A stretch of DNA of 64,000 nucleotides from Bacteroidales bacterium (GTDB lineage: Bacteria > Bacteroidota > Bacteroidia > Bacteroidales > Muribaculaceae), in the NCBI GenBank assembly GCA_015060975.1, contig SUXI01000005.1, positions 119,810 to 183,809 of the forward strand, read 5' to 3'. The notes beneath the pieces were generated by a model that searched no databases, was not told where the DNA came from, and was given only the letters and a program-made list of their open reading frames with translations. Positions 46,771 to 57,400 of this stretch are shown piece after piece. Each line of letters starts with the position of its first letter. Within the stretch, counting starts at the first letter, position 1. The translations under genes were made by a program, and so were the position numbers.

Positions 46771-47535
46771 CTATTCAAACACACCTTTCATCTCATCTAT
46801 TACATCTAATGCCGATTGGTCGGGGCGAGCCGGCACAATTGATGCGTAACCTCGGTCGAGCCAGCAATAGTCGGTATCTTCAGCTTCGGGTTCAATATTT
46901 TTGAAGTTACCGGTAAGCAGATAAAATGGTTTTCCATTAGGGTCGATATACTCGGCATATTCTTCAGTCCAAAATCCTCGGGCAGCTCTCACAACTTTTG
47001 CTCCTTTAATATCCCCTTTTGGAAAATTAATATTGAGACATATATCGGCAGGCAATCCTTGCTCAATGACTTTGCGAGTTATTGATTTCAAGAATGGCAA
47101 AGTATTTGAAAACTCGGCTTGGGGAGAATGGCTCAAATAGGAATATCCTATTGATGGAATACCGAGCATACACGTTTCAAGTGCAGCACCCATTGTTCCA
47201 GAATAGATAATATTATTACCGGCATTGCTACCATGGTTAATGCCCGAAAGCAATAAATCGGGACGACGTGGCACAATAGTGTGTAATGCTAATTTCACGC
47301 AATCGACAGGTGTACCATTTACTGAAAAAACTTTAATTCCATTATGCTCAGGGTGTGAAGTAATTCGCAACGGCTTGTTTATTGACATTGCCGACGATTG
47401 CCCCGACTGTGCGTCATCGGGAGCAACAATATACACCTCGCCCATCTCTTTCACAGCCTCAGCCAAGAAAAAAATCCCACGAGCTTTTATCCCATCATCA
47501 TTCGTTATTAATATAAGTGGTTTATTTTGTGCCAT
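46771..47535 (-). CDS. surE: 5'/3'-nucleotidase SurE
   Basis: 254 residues. Survival protein SurE, a metal-dependent phosphatase on nucleoside monophosphates. The metal motif LILITNDDGIKARGIFFLAE lies at the N-terminus. SGQSSAMSINKPLRI and SGINHGSNAGNNIIYSGTMG then AALE complete the active site. It is convergent with GNAT copy B (17-nt gap), with its own promoter upstream. Confidence 0.96.
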   Translation of the reverse strand: MAQNKPLILITNDDGIKARGIFFLAEAVKEMGEVYIVAPDDAQSGQSSAMSINKPLRITSHPEHNGIKVFSVNGTPVDCVKLALHTIVPRRPDLLLSGINHGSNAGNNIIYSGTMGAALETCMLGIPSIGYSYLSHSPQAEFSNTLPFLKSITRKVIEQGLPADICLNINFPKGDIKGAKVVRAARGFWTEEYAEYIDPNGKPFYLLTGNFKNIEPEAEDTDYCWLDRGYASIVPARPDQSALDVIDEMKGVFE

Positions 47536-47552
47536 AATTCAAATCTTTTCCA

Positions 47553-47560
47553 CAAAGATA
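47553..47560 (-). promoter_or_regulatory. -7 element of surE
   Basis: Minus-strand TATCTTTG, 17 nt before the surE start. Confidence 0.6.
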
Positions 47561-47614
47561 ATCAATAAAGATTGTAAATTCAACTTTCCTGTCTTAAGAA
47601 AACACCACAAACAA

Positions 47615-48850
47615 CTAATGGTCGGGAGGAGAGGAATCGTTTCCACACAATTTGGTTATTATACGCTTGTTTGCACGGTCAACAAGAACATTGTTTATTG
47701 TTGCGAGATATATTTGTGTTGTGAGCTCGCTGTCATGTCCCATACCCTGACTGATAATGGATATGGGAATATGAGCGTCACGAGCCACACTTGCCCACGA
47801 ATGGCGCGCCACATACATTGTGAGCGGCGCGTCAATATTTGCAAGGAGCGCTACGCGTTTAAGATATTTGTTTACCCGCGACATTATGCATTTATATCTT
47901 GGATATGGGTCATCGGGTGATTCGGATATCGGCAACAAAAACGGTGCGACAGTGATGTATTTATATTTGTCAACAATCTCTTGCATACACCGTTCCCAAC
48001 GTATTTGGAGCTGCTGTCCGGTTTTATGCCGTCGATAATATAATGTATTATATTTTATATCGTCGGTTTTGAGATTAGCCATATCAATAAACGACATTCC
48101 GCGAGTGTAAAACGAAAACATGAACATATCACGGGCAAAATCAAGCGATGGACGATTTGCCAAATTCAATGTTCTTATTCGTTGCAAGGCTTTAAGTGGC
48201 AATGCGCGTTTTACGGTCTTGGCAATGCCTGTATAAACATGTCGGAATGGGTTGCGCATAGGTATTAAATCTTTTTCAATTGCACGATTATATACAGCTC
48301 GTAGATTACGCATATAAAATGACACGGTATTTGGTGACACGCCACGATTTTCAAGATAGGCTTCATAGCGTTGCATCAAATCGGAGTCGATATCAATCAG
48401 TTCAACATCAACATTCTCTCTAAAATTCATAAAACTTTTGAGCGCTGATGAATAACTATGAGCCGTGCCATAACGATTCATCTCAGTAAGGTTATCTATA
48501 GCGTCCAACATGAAATTAAAAAATGACTTAGAACGTCGTTGTCTTAAATAAGAGTTTGCCACATTCACCATGCGAAACGGCTCTCCCGACATTACATAAT
48601 CATCATAAATCGAATGAATTTTCATTATGTCGCATTTTATACTGTCGGCAATTTCTTTGAGTTGCTCTTTGCGAGGAGAGTTTTTGCGAGAGAAACGAAT
48701 GGTGTTTCGATAATGATTCCATTCTTGCACATATATGCGATGTGGAGTATTGATCGACGCCACATCACCTTGGCGGTTAATAATCTGATAATTTATGCGT
48801 CCCGGGTTGTCGGGATTCTCATCAGGAAAAAACCTTACATTAATCTTCAT
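47615..48850 (-). CDS. Tyrosine-type site-specific recombinase
   Basis: 411 residues. N-terminal arm-binding and SAM-like core-binding domains (~1-200), then the catalytic domain. First Arg in FSFYTRGMSFIDMANLK, Lys in YYRRHKTGQ, the YVARHSWASVA box (Tyr in place of the first His of HxxR, as commonly seen in Bacteroidota integrases), GMGHDSELTTQIYL with the nucleophilic Tyr. The length and lack of neighbouring mobilisation genes fit the Bacteroidota invertase/integrase group that flips promoters or surface genes. I saw no flanking inverted repeats of the kind it would act on. It has its own promoter. Confidence 0.93.
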   Translation of the reverse strand: MKINVRFFPDENPDNPGRINYQIINRQGDVASINTPHRIYVQEWNHYRNTIRFSRKNSPRKEQLKEIADSIKCDIMKIHSIYDDYVMSGEPFRMVNVANSYLRQRRSKSFFNFMLDAIDNLTEMNRYGTAHSYSSALKSFMNFRENVDVELIDIDSDLMQRYEAYLENRGVSPNTVSFYMRNLRAVYNRAIEKDLIPMRNPFRHVYTGIAKTVKRALPLKALQRIRTLNLANRPSLDFARDMFMFSFYTRGMSFIDMANLKTDDIKYNTLYYRRHKTGQQLQIRWERCMQEIVDKYKYITVAPFLLPISESPDDPYPRYKCIMSRVNKYLKRVALLANIDAPLTMYVARHSWASVARDAHIPISIISQGMGHDSELTTQIYLATINNVLVDRANKRIITKLCGNDSSPPDH

Positions 48851-48902
48851 AGTTAAAATAAATTTAGGGTTTTATAGATACTGATATATAATTTTCACGA
48901 TG

Positions 48903-48910
48903 CAAAGATA
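48903..48910 (-). promoter_or_regulatory. -7 element of the recombinase gene
   Basis: Minus-strand TATCTTTG, 52 nt before the start at 48850. Confidence 0.5.
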
Positions 48911-49005
48911 CAACATAAATAGAGGTAAAGGTTGGATAGTGCAAAACGAAACAAATACCGATAATAAATATGAAATGTGGATTATTGGTGTGTTTTTAAC
49001 ATAAA

Positions 49006-49038
49006 AAAAACTGTGCCAACCATTTTGGCACAGTTTTT
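49006..49038 (-). terminator. Terminator of the PpiC-type gene
   Basis: AAAAACTGTGCCAA / TTGGCACAGTTTTT, 14-bp perfect stem, 23 nt past the stop. Confidence 0.85.
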
Positions 49039-49061
49039 ATGACTTTGTGTTGTGTTATAAA

Positions 49062-51014
49062 TTATTTGTTTTTAATCGAATTTAGCACTTTTTGCTTGAT
49101 TTTGACGGGGTATTTTTGTTTGATTTCTTTAACCCAATCGGCTTCAAGTTTCGCTTGATAATCCGAAGTCACTATGCCTCTCACATCAGCGGCTTCTTCG
49201 GGAGAGGTTATTATGCGTCCCATGTATCCAAAATAATACTGCCATTTGTTCTTTTCAGGAGCAGGTTTTTCACCGTTAAACGCGATGTAGTCAACGATAG
49301 CGTTATCCCCTTTTGCAGCAATTACTCGTTCCACTCTAATATTGCGTGCAAATTCTTTGCGCAATGCCGGAGCTACAGAATCAACATCAAGAACGTTTTT
49401 GTTCAAAAATTCTTGAGCAAGATTCATTACCGAATCATTTTGTGTGAATATTACGAACCCTTTATATTTGGGCGATTTCCAATTGTCATATTTTGCTCGG
49501 TTTTCGTTGAAATATTGCTCAAGACCCACCTTATCTTTTGCGGCTTTTTCCCACACATTGCGGTTGCTGATTTCAAATAATAGTATTCCGTCGCGATATT
49601 CGTTGATGAGATGACCAAGTTCGGGATGTTTTTTGTCAATATGTTTTTTCTCATATTCAACAGCATAGTACCCCAATGCGATGTCAATAGTGCTGTTAAA
49701 TTGCGCAATACTATGAACAGGAGCCATTTTTACCGACTTAGGCATGCCTTTAAGAACATCTTTCACTGGAATTGTTTCATCACCAACCTTTATGAGTGGC
49801 ATATCACTATTGCCGAATTTCGCAATGACAACAGAGTCGTATCCGTCGTTTTCGTTGATGGCTTTTACTACTTTATCATAATTTTTTTTGATTATTGAAA
49901 CATTGTGTTCCTTTTTAAGAGCTTCCTTTTTTGCTTTTTCGGGCATTAAAGCACGGTCATCATTGTTTATAACAGATGTGATTTCTTGTTTGCAATCTTC
50001 GAGAGTTCCAATACCTTTGCTTGCCACTCGATATATTATGTGCCATCCAAATTGCGTTTGAATCGGTTCCGACATTTGTCCGTCATTTAATGCAAATGCG
50101 GCTGTCTCAAAATCAGGGACCATTTGTCCTACGCCAAACCAACCAAGATCTCCACCTCTTTGTTTTGAGCCACAATCAGATTCGGATGAAGCCACATTGC
50201 TGAATTGAGCGTTCAACTCGGTAGCCGATGCCGATTTTAAAACATTATATAGAGAGTCGATTTGTGTTTTTGCTTTTTGAGCGTCTTCAGGCGATTTCCC
50301 ATGAGTGAGTTTCAAAATGTGTTTGGCATTAATCTGTCCGCGAGCGGGACGACGGTCATTTACCTTAATGATATGAAAACCTGCAAATGTCTCAACGACA
50401 TTAGACACTTGCCCTGTTTTGGTTTCAAATGCGGCTTTTTCAAAAGGGTATGGCCATTTGTTTGCAACGATAAAGCCCATTCGTCCACCTCGATTGGCTG
50501 TACTTTTATCGGTAGAATGTTTTTCTGCCATTTCTTCAAATGTGGCATTTCCGTTTAATATTTCGTTGCGAATGCTGTCGAGACGGGCTTTGCTTTGTTT
50601 ATTGTAGGCGGGATCGTTTGTCAAATGGAACATTATGTGGCTCACATCAACATCTTCTTGCATGCGACTATAAGCCTCATTGATGAGACGCTCCATTACC
50701 GAATTATCTTTGAGATATGGAGCTACAAGCTCGTTGCGGTGTTGGTTGAACTCATTGCGAAAGGCGATGGTGGTATCAATACCGGCAGCTTCGGCATCGG
50801 CAACTTTAAGTTTATATGTAGTAAACATATCGATGTATTCATCGATAGATTGCTTTTGCGATTGCTGAGAATTGTTTTTGTTGTAAAGGTATTCAAATTC
50901 GCTGAGTTTGACATCTTTACCATTTACTGTCATCAATACGGGATCGTTATTCTTTGCCGATGCGCAAAAAAGCGTTGTGGCAACGAGTGCCAATGACACA
51001 AATCTTTTATTCAT
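49062..51014 (-). CDS. Periplasmic peptidyl-prolyl isomerase/chaperone (SurA/PpiD-like)
   Basis: 650 residues with a signal peptide ([20 protein letters not shown]). A helical N-domain is followed by two parvulin domains: [20 protein letters not shown] ... [16 protein letters not shown] (~120-225) and [20 protein letters not shown] ... [11 protein letters not shown] (~230-335). A ~300-residue C-terminal region without a named domain ends in basic residues. It likely helps fold outer-membrane proteins or T9SS cargo. A hairpin separates it from guaB upstream, and no clear promoter was seen. Confidence 0.92.
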   Translation of the reverse strand: MNKRFVSLALVATTLFCASAKNNDPVLMTVNGKDVKLSEFEYLYNKNNSQQSQKQSIDEYIDMFTTYKLKVADAEAAGIDTTIAFRNEFNQHRNELVAPYLKDNSVMERLINEAYSRMQEDVDVSHIMFHLTNDPAYNKQSKARLDSIRNEILNGNATFEEMAEKHSTDKSTANRGGRMGFIVANKWPYPFEKAAFETKTGQVSNVVETFAGFHIIKVNDRRPARGQINAKHILKLTHGKSPEDAQKAKTQIDSLYNVLKSASATELNAQFSNVASSESDCGSKQRGGDLGWFGVGQMVPDFETAAFALNDGQMSEPIQTQFGWHIIYRVASKGIGTLEDCKQEITSVINNDDRALMPEKAKKEALKKEHNVSIIKKNYDKVVKAINENDGYDSVVIAKFGNSDMPLIKVGDETIPVKDVLKGMPKSVKMAPVHSIAQFNSTIDIALGYYAVEYEKKHIDKKHPELGHLINEYRDGILLFEISNRNVWEKAAKDKVGLEQYFNENRAKYDNWKSPKYKGFVIFTQNDSVMNLAQEFLNKNVLDVDSVAPALRKEFARNIRVERVIAAKGDNAIVDYIAFNGEKPAPEKNKWQYYFGYMGRIITSPEEAADVRGIVTSDYQAKLEADWVKEIKQKYPVKIKQKVLNSIKNK

Positions 51015-51058
51015 TGTTTATTAGTTGTTTAAGATTGCAATAATAATTATTATACAAA

Positions 51059-51108
51059 AATATAGAGATATAACGTTAAACACCATGGTTTTATTATATC
51101 TCTATATT
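51059..51108 (-). terminator. Inverted repeat / terminator after guaB
   Basis: AATATAGAGATATAA / TTATATCTCTATATT, 15-bp perfect stem with a 20-nt loop. It lacks a long T-run, so it may also be an mRNA-processing hairpin. Confidence 0.55.
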
Positions 51109-51145
51109 ATTATTGGTTGATTAAATCGATTTTGACTTTTGCGTT

Positions 51146-52624
51146 TTATTGATGTGATGCGCTATAATTGGGGGCTTCGCTCGTGATAGCCACATCGTGA
51201 GGGTGGCTTTCGGCCACACCGGCATTTGTAATGCGAGTGAATTTTGCAGTGTGAAGTTTGTCGATGTTTTCGGCACCGCAATATCCCATACCTGCACGTA
51301 GTCCTCCAAGAATTTGATATACCACTTCGTAAAGAGTGCCTTTATAGGGCACACGAGCTGCAATACCTTCGGGAACAAGTTTTTTAGCATCGCTTTCGTT
51401 TGCTTGGAAGTAGCGATCTTTTGAGCCTTTCTCCATTGCTTCAAGAGAACCCATACCACGATATGCCTTGAATTTGCGTCCGTTGTAGATGATTGTGCTA
51501 CCGGGCGATTCTTCAACACCTGCAAGCATACCGCCAAGCATCACGGAGTAAGCACCTGCCGCAAGTGCTTTAACAATGTCGCCTGAGTAACGAATACCAC
51601 CATCGGCAATCAAGGGAACACCTGTGCCGGCAAGAGCTTTTGCCACATCATATACCGCACTTAATTGAGGTACGCCAACACCGGCGATTATGCGGGTTGT
51701 GCAGATTGAACCCGGACCAATACCTACTTTTACGCCGTCGGCACCGTTTTCAACGAGGTATTTAGCTGCTTCGCCTGTCGCAATGTTACCTACAACCACG
51801 TCGATATATGGGTATTTTTCTTTGATTGCTTTCAACACGCCAACCACACCTTTTGTATGCCCGTGAGCTGTGTCGATTACGATTGCGTCAACACCTGCTT
51901 CAACAAGAGCGTCAACTCGATCCATACTGTCTCCGGTTACGCCTACTCCGGCGGCTACACGCAAACGACCAAGAGAGTCTTTACATGCGTTGGGTTTGTC
52001 TTTTGCTTTGGTGATGTCTTTATATGTAACGAGCCCTATCAAATGATTTTCACTATCAACAACAGGTAGTTTTTCAATTTTATGTTGTTGAAGGATTTCA
52101 GCGGCTTCTTCAAGATTAGTTGATTGATTTGTTGTAACGAGGTTATCTTTTGTCATCACATCATCGATGAGACGAGTGAGATCGTGTTCAAAACGCAAGT
52201 CGCGATTAGTTACAATACCCACAAGCTTGTTGTTTTCGTCAACAACAGGTATACCACCAATGTGATATTCTTTCATCATGTTGAGAGCGTCGTTTACTGT
52301 GCTGCCACATTTAATGGTGACAGGGTCATAAATCATACCGTTTTCGGCTCGTTTCACAGCATGAACTTGACGTGCCTGCTCGGCTATTGACATATTTTTA
52401 TGAATAACGCCTATTCCACCTTCGCGAGCTATGGCAATTGCCAATTGCGCTTCGGTAACGGTATCCATAGCGGCCGATACAATAGGGGCATTAAGGGTTA
52501 TGTTACGAGAGAATTTTGTTTTGAGGCTGACACAGCGGGGAAGAACTTCCGAATAAGCCGGAATCAAGAGGACATCATCAAATGTGAGTCCATCCATTTT
52601 TACACGATCTGCAATAAATGACAT
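51146..52624 (-). CDS. guaB: IMP dehydrogenase
   Basis: 492 residues. It oxidises IMP to XMP with NAD, the step directly before GuaA in GMP synthesis. The N-terminal catalytic part has [18 protein letters not shown]. Two CBS domains (~95-205) sense purine nucleotides. The active-site cysteine lies in [17 protein letters not shown] (~300), and [17 protein letters not shown] is the flap. Both guaA (34.3 kb) and guaB are in this window, on the same strand but 15 kb apart. Confidence 0.97.
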   Translation of the reverse strand: MSFIADRVKMDGLTFDDVLLIPAYSEVLPRCVSLKTKFSRNITLNAPIVSAAMDTVTEAQLAIAIAREGGIGVIHKNMSIAEQARQVHAVKRAENGMIYDPVTIKCGSTVNDALNMMKEYHIGGIPVVDENNKLVGIVTNRDLRFEHDLTRLIDDVMTKDNLVTTNQSTNLEEAAEILQQHKIEKLPVVDSENHLIGLVTYKDITKAKDKPNACKDSLGRLRVAAGVGVTGDSMDRVDALVEAGVDAIVIDTAHGHTKGVVGVLKAIKEKYPYIDVVVGNIATGEAAKYLVENGADGVKVGIGPGSICTTRIIAGVGVPQLSAVYDVAKALAGTGVPLIADGGIRYSGDIVKALAAGAYSVMLGGMLAGVEESPGSTIIYNGRKFKAYRGMGSLEAMEKGSKDRYFQANESDAKKLVPEGIAARVPYKGTLYEVVYQILGGLRAGMGYCGAENIDKLHTAKFTRITNAGVAESHPHDVAITSEAPNYSASHQ

Positions 52625-52652
52625 AAAAACGATGTTTAGATTTTATTGCACG

Positions 52653-52660
52653 CAAAGATA
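52653..52660 (-). promoter_or_regulatory. -7 element of guaB
   Basis: Minus-strand TATCTTTG, 28 nt before the guaB start. Confidence 0.6.
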
Positions 52661-52782
52661 AAAACTTTTCGTGAAATTACACTAATTCAGATGCATTATT
52701 TTATCAATATTTTCAAGAAAAATGTGTAATAAGCGTTGGCGAAGTTGTATTGACATTATTTTATCAATTCTTATAAAATTGG

Positions 52783-52866
52783 TTATTGTTGTGCCGATTC
52801 GTTTTCGCATTTATTAAATTTATAAATTAATGTCACAAAGATGCCGATGAATATAAATGTTGCCAT
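52783..52866 (-). CDS. Candidate 27-residue membrane peptide
   Basis: Too short for the ORF track. Minus-strand ATG at 52866 to TAA at 52783: MATFIFIGIFVTLIYKFNKC then ENESAQQ. One hydrophobic helix (residues 3-15) is followed by a charged tail, the layout of small bacterial membrane peptides. A TAnnTTTG match (TACATTTG) lies 38 nt upstream, at the usual distance for this genome, and no other gene uses it. The 430-nt gap between guaB and fprA otherwise holds only the guaB promoter and the fprA terminator. Coding status rests on this layout alone. Confidence 0.45.
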   Translation of the reverse strand: MATFIFIGIFVTLIYKFNKCENESAQQ

Positions 52867-52904
52867 ATTTTTTAATTTAATAGTTATTATTTCTGATTAT
52901 GGCA

Positions 52905-52912
52905 CAAATGTA
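52905..52912 (-). promoter_or_regulatory. -7 element upstream of the 27-residue ORF
   Basis: Minus-strand TACATTTG, 38 nt before the candidate start codon. Confidence 0.45.
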
Positions 52913-52982
52913 GTCATAGATATGGGCAAATACATGACACATATAAATTAAAATAAACAAAATAGCTATTTTTTTGAACAAA

Positions 52983-53031
52983 AATAAGGTCAAATGTGTT
53001 GTCTAATCCACATCCACACAATTGACCTATT
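52983..53031 (-). terminator. Terminator of fprA
   Basis: AATAGGTCAATTGTGT ... ACACATTTGACCTTATT stem with one internal mismatch, followed on the minus strand by TTTGTTC, 23 nt past the fprA stop. Confidence 0.6.
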
Positions 53032-53054
53032 TATATTATTTGGCTGATGCAATC

Positions 53055-54218
53055 TTATTTCAATATTGCATCAGCGAGAGCTTCCATTGCCGGAATATCG
53101 GTTTGCTTCATTGTAGAGCGTAGGGTAATTGTAGGTTCAATGATTTCAAGTCCTTTCATTTTGCCCAACATTTCTTTCATCACTCGTCCTGCCGATGGCG
53201 CCCAAGAGCCGTTTTCGATTATACCCACACGGCGTTTTTGATAAGCTTTAAGACGAAGGTGATGCAAGAAATCATACATAGGGGGGAAAACGTCGCCATC
53301 ATATGACGACGCAGCGACCACCATTCGCCCATAACGGAATGCGTCTTCTACGGCTTCCGCCATATCTTCACGGCTCAAATCGACGATTGCGACTTTTGCG
53401 GCACCTTTATCCTTTAAAATCTCAGCTAATTTGAGGGCCGCAGCCTTAGTGCCACCATGGATAGAAGCATAAGCAATGAATACGCCATCGGTTTCAACCT
53501 CATATTTGCTCCATGTGTCGTAAAGACCTATGTAATAATCCAAGTTCTCACTAAGAACCGGTCCGTGAAGCGGACAAATATGGCTTACATCAAGTGTGGC
53601 AAGTTTTTTCAACAGAGATTGTACAGAAATTCCATATTTACCGCAGATGTTAAAATAATATCGACGAGCTTCGCAAGCCCAATCTTCATCGTGGCGCAAT
53701 GCTCCAAATTTACCAAAAGCATCGGCTGAGAATACAACTTTATCGTAATAATCGTATGTCACCATCACTTCGGGCCAATGTACCATCGGGGCCATTAGGA
53801 ATTGTAATGAATGTGCTCCAAGACTTAATTTTTCATACTCATTTACGGCAATTGTGCGGTTCTTGAAATCCACACCTTCAAAAAATTGAGGGAGCATGGC
53901 AATTGCTTTGACCGATGCAACGATTTTCAATTCGGGATATTTCGCCATTGCTTTGGCTATATTTCCGGCATGGTCAGGCTCCATGTGATGCACAATGAGA
54001 TAATCGGGGAGACGCCCATCAAGGGCTGTTTCAAGATTTGACCACCAGTCATCGCTCATTCGACGGTCAACAGTGTCCATAATGGCAACTTTCTCATCGA
54101 GAATCAGATATGAGTTGTAGGAAATCCCATTAGGTATAATGTATTGACTTTCAAACAAATCAAGTGTAGTGTCATCAACACCTATATATTTAATTGTTGA
54201 GGTTAAATTCTTAATCAT
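53055..54218 (-). CDS. Flavodiiron protein (oxygen/NO reductase)
   Basis: 387 residues from ATG 54218. The track's 54275 start would put the promoter (54254-54261) inside the gene. The N-terminal beta-lactamase-fold domain carries diiron ligands: HHMEPDHAGN (H-x-E-x-D-H), MVHWPEVM, SADAFGKFGA and CPLHGPVL. The C-terminal flavodoxin domain has IAYASIHGGTKAAALKLAEI and GIIENGSWAPSAGRVM. It reduces O2 to water or NO to N2O, protecting a strict anaerobe. The gene has its own promoter and terminator. Confidence 0.95.
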   Translation of the reverse strand: MIKNLTSTIKYIGVDDTTLDLFESQYIIPNGISYNSYLILDEKVAIMDTVDRRMSDDWWSNLETALDGRLPDYLIVHHMEPDHAGNIAKAMAKYPELKIVASVKAIAMLPQFFEGVDFKNRTIAVNEYEKLSLGAHSLQFLMAPMVHWPEVMVTYDYYDKVVFSADAFGKFGALRHDEDWACEARRYYFNICGKYGISVQSLLKKLATLDVSHICPLHGPVLSENLDYYIGLYDTWSKYEVETDGVFIAYASIHGGTKAAALKLAEILKDKGAAKVAIVDLSREDMAEAVEDAFRYGRMVVAASSYDGDVFPPMYDFLHHLRLKAYQKRRVGIIENGSWAPSAGRVMKEMLGKMKGLEIIEPTITLRSTMKQTDIPAMEALADAILK

Positions 54219-54253
54219 AGAATTGTAGTTTTTTATATATAACAAATTTGATG

Positions 54254-54261
54254 CAAAGATA
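54254..54261 (-). promoter_or_regulatory. -7 element of the flavodiiron gene
   Basis: Minus-strand TATCTTTG, 35 nt before the ATG at 54218. It decides the start. Confidence 0.65.
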
Positions 54262-54392
54262 GTAATTTTTGGCAATTAATAATTTTCATAAATGTAAGAT
54301 TTTTCGGCTTTTATATGATAACTCAAAGTTAATAAATGAATTTTGACAGAAAAAAAAGGTGACAAAACTGCGATTTTCTGCTTTAGATGTAG

Positions 54393-54400
54393 TAACTTTG
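54393..54400 (+). promoter_or_regulatory. -7 element of carB
   Basis: TAACTTTG, 19 nt before the carB ATG, so the leader is very short and leaves no room for an attenuator. Confidence 0.6.
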
Positions 54401-54419
54401 CAAGAAATTTTGCAAAAAT

Positions 54420-57400
54420 ATGATCGACGGAATTAAAAAAGTATTACTACTCGGCTCCGGTGCCTTGAAAATTGGCCAAGCCGGCGAATTTGATTACTCT
54501 GGTTCTCAAGCGTTAAAAGCACTCCGTGAAGAGGGCATCGCTACCGTTCTCATTAACCCCAATATTGCTACGATTCAAACATCGGAAGGTGTTGCCGATC
54601 AAGTTTATTTTCTCCCAATTACCCCTTATTTTGTTGAGGAAGTGATTAAAAAGGAAAAACCTGATGGTATTCTCTTGGCATTTGGTGGTCAAACAGCATT
54701 GAACTGCGGTACCGAACTTTACCTCAATGGCACTCTCGAACGCCATGGTGTGAAGGTGCTCGGCACATCGGTTGAAGCCATTATGATTACTGAAGACCGC
54801 GACCTTTTCGTAAAAAAACTTGATGAGATTGAGGCTAAGACTCCAATCTCGCAAGCGGTAGAAACAATGGAAGATGCCGTTGAGGTGGCACATCGCATCG
54901 GTTTCCCGGTGATGGTACGCTCGGCCTACGCTCTCGGTGGTCTTGGCTCGGGTATCTGTGCCAATGATGAAGAATTTAATACTCTTTGCGAAAGCGCTCT
55001 CGCTCACTCAAAACAAATTCTTGTTGAAGAGTCGTTGAAAGGTTGGAAAGAAATCGAATTTGAAGTAATACGCGATAAAAACGACCACTGCTTCACTGTG
55101 GTGCCAATGGAAAACTTCGACCCGCTTGGCATTCACACCGGTGAATCAATCGTGGTGGCTCCCATCGTGTCGTTGACACAAGAGCAAATAAGCATGTTGC
55201 AAGAAATCGCTATCAAAGTGGTGCGCCACATTGGTATCGTGGGTGAATGTAACATACAATATGCTTTCAATGCCGAAACAAACGATTATCGTATCATCGA
55301 AATCAATGCCCGATTGAGCCGTAGCTCGGCTTTAGCATCTAAGGCTTCGGGGTATCCTTTGGCATTTGTGGCAGCTAAGCTCGCTCTTGGTTACACTCTC
55401 GACCAAATCGGTGAGATGGGTACACCAAACTCGGCTTACGTTGCTCCGTCGGTTGATTATATGATTGTGAAGATTCCTCGTTGGGACCTCACCAAATTTG
55501 CAGGTGTGGATCGCGAAATCGGTTCTTCAATGAAGTCGGTAGGCGAAATCATGTCGATTGGTAAGTCATTCGAAGAAATTATTCAAAAGGGTCTTCGCAT
55601 GATAGGTCAAGGCATGCACGGTTTTGTAGGAAACCGCGACATCGAATTTGATGACCTCGACCATGCTCTTTCACACCCAACTGACCTTCGTATTTTTGCA
55701 ATAGCTCAAGCCCTTGAACAAGGATATACTGTAGAACGTATTGAAGAATTGACAAAAATCGATCCTTGGTTCTTGTCACGCCTCAAAAATATTGTTGACT
55801 ACACAAAAGTCCTCGGTGGATATGAAAAAATTGAAGATCTTCCCACCGATGTGCTTGCCGAAGCAAAACGCCTCGGATTTAGCGACTTCCAAATCGCTCG
55901 TTATGTAGAAAATCCAAGCTCAACCTACGAAGCCGATGTGTTGCGCGTGCGTGAACATCGCAAAACCCTCAATGTAACTCCTAAAGTGTGCCGCATCAAC
56001 ACCGTCGCTTCGGAATATCCCGAATTGACTAATTACCTCTATGTGACATACGGTGCCGATGCTCACCAAATTCCTTACGATTATAACTCAGGCAAAAATA
56101 TTGTGGTACTTGGCTCGGGTGCTTATCGCATCGGTAGCTCGGTAGAGTTTGACTGGTGTTCGGTTAACGCTGTGAACACTTGTCGCAAGCTCGGTTATAA
56201 ATCAATCATGATTAACTATAACCCCGAAACCGTTTCGACCGACTATGATATGTGCGACCGTCTATACTTCGACGAGTTGAGCTTCGAACGTGTGCTCGAC
56301 GTTATCGACCTCGAAACACCACGCGGCGTTATAGTGTCGGTAGGTGGTCAAATTCCTAACAACCTTGCGATGAAACTTTATCGTCGCCATGTGCCTGTGC
56401 TTGGCACATCGCCCATCTGCATCGACCGTGCCGAAAACCGTCACAAATTCTCGGCTATGCTCGATAACCTCGGCATTGACCAACCACGTTGGAAAGAATT
56501 GACCAGCTTCGATGAAATCGACCAATTTGTGGCCGAAGTGGGCTTCCCTGTATTGATTCGCCCAAGTTATGTGCTTTCGGGTGCGGCAATGAACGTGTGC
56601 TACGACTACGAGTCAATGCACCAATTCCTCGGAGCTGCAGCTAAAGTGTCGAAAGAATTCCCTGTTGTGGTGACCGAATTCCTTCAAAATGCCAAAGAAA
56701 TCGAATTTGACGCAGTGGCACGCAATGGCGAAGTTATCGAATATGCAATCTCTGAGCACATCGAGTTTGCCGGCGTACACTCAGGCGACGCCACTCTCGT
56801 GTTCCCTGCTCAAAAGATATATATGGAAACAGCACGTCGCATCAAACGCATCAGTAAGAAGATTGCGAAAGAACTCAACATCTCAGGTCCTTTCAATATC
56901 CAATACCTTGCTAAAAACAATGATGTGAAAGTTATCGAATGTAACTTGCGTGCATCACGCAGTTTCCCATTCGTTTCAAAAATCCTCAAACGCAACTTTA
57001 TCGAGACTGCAACTCGCATCATGCTTAATGAACCTGTAGAAAAAGCCGATACTTCAACATTCGATATCGACTACATCGGCATCAAGGCATCGCAATTCTC
57101 GTTTGCTCGTCTCCACAAAGCCGACCCTGTGCTTGGCGTAGATATGTCATCAACCGGTGAAGTAGGTTGCTTGGGCGCCGACTTCGACGAAGCATTGTTG
57201 AACGCAATGATTTCAGTTGGTCATCGTGTGCCAAGCAAAGATAAAGCGGTGCTCGTGTCATCGGGCGACGTGCGTGGTAAAGTGGATATGCTCGAATGCT
57301 GTCAAATGCTCGACGAAGCAGGCTACAAACTTTATGCAACCGAAGGAACAGCCAAATTCCTCGAATCAAACGGCGTGAAAGTTTCTCCTGTTTGTTGGCC

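Noticed and set aside
47225-47920. Plus-strand 231-residue ORF over surE and the recombinase
   Set aside because: It crosses two well-supported minus-strand genes and the promoter between them.
54219-54275. Upstream start of the flavodiiron gene
   Set aside because: The promoter element TATCTTTG lies inside this extension, so transcripts would begin after it.
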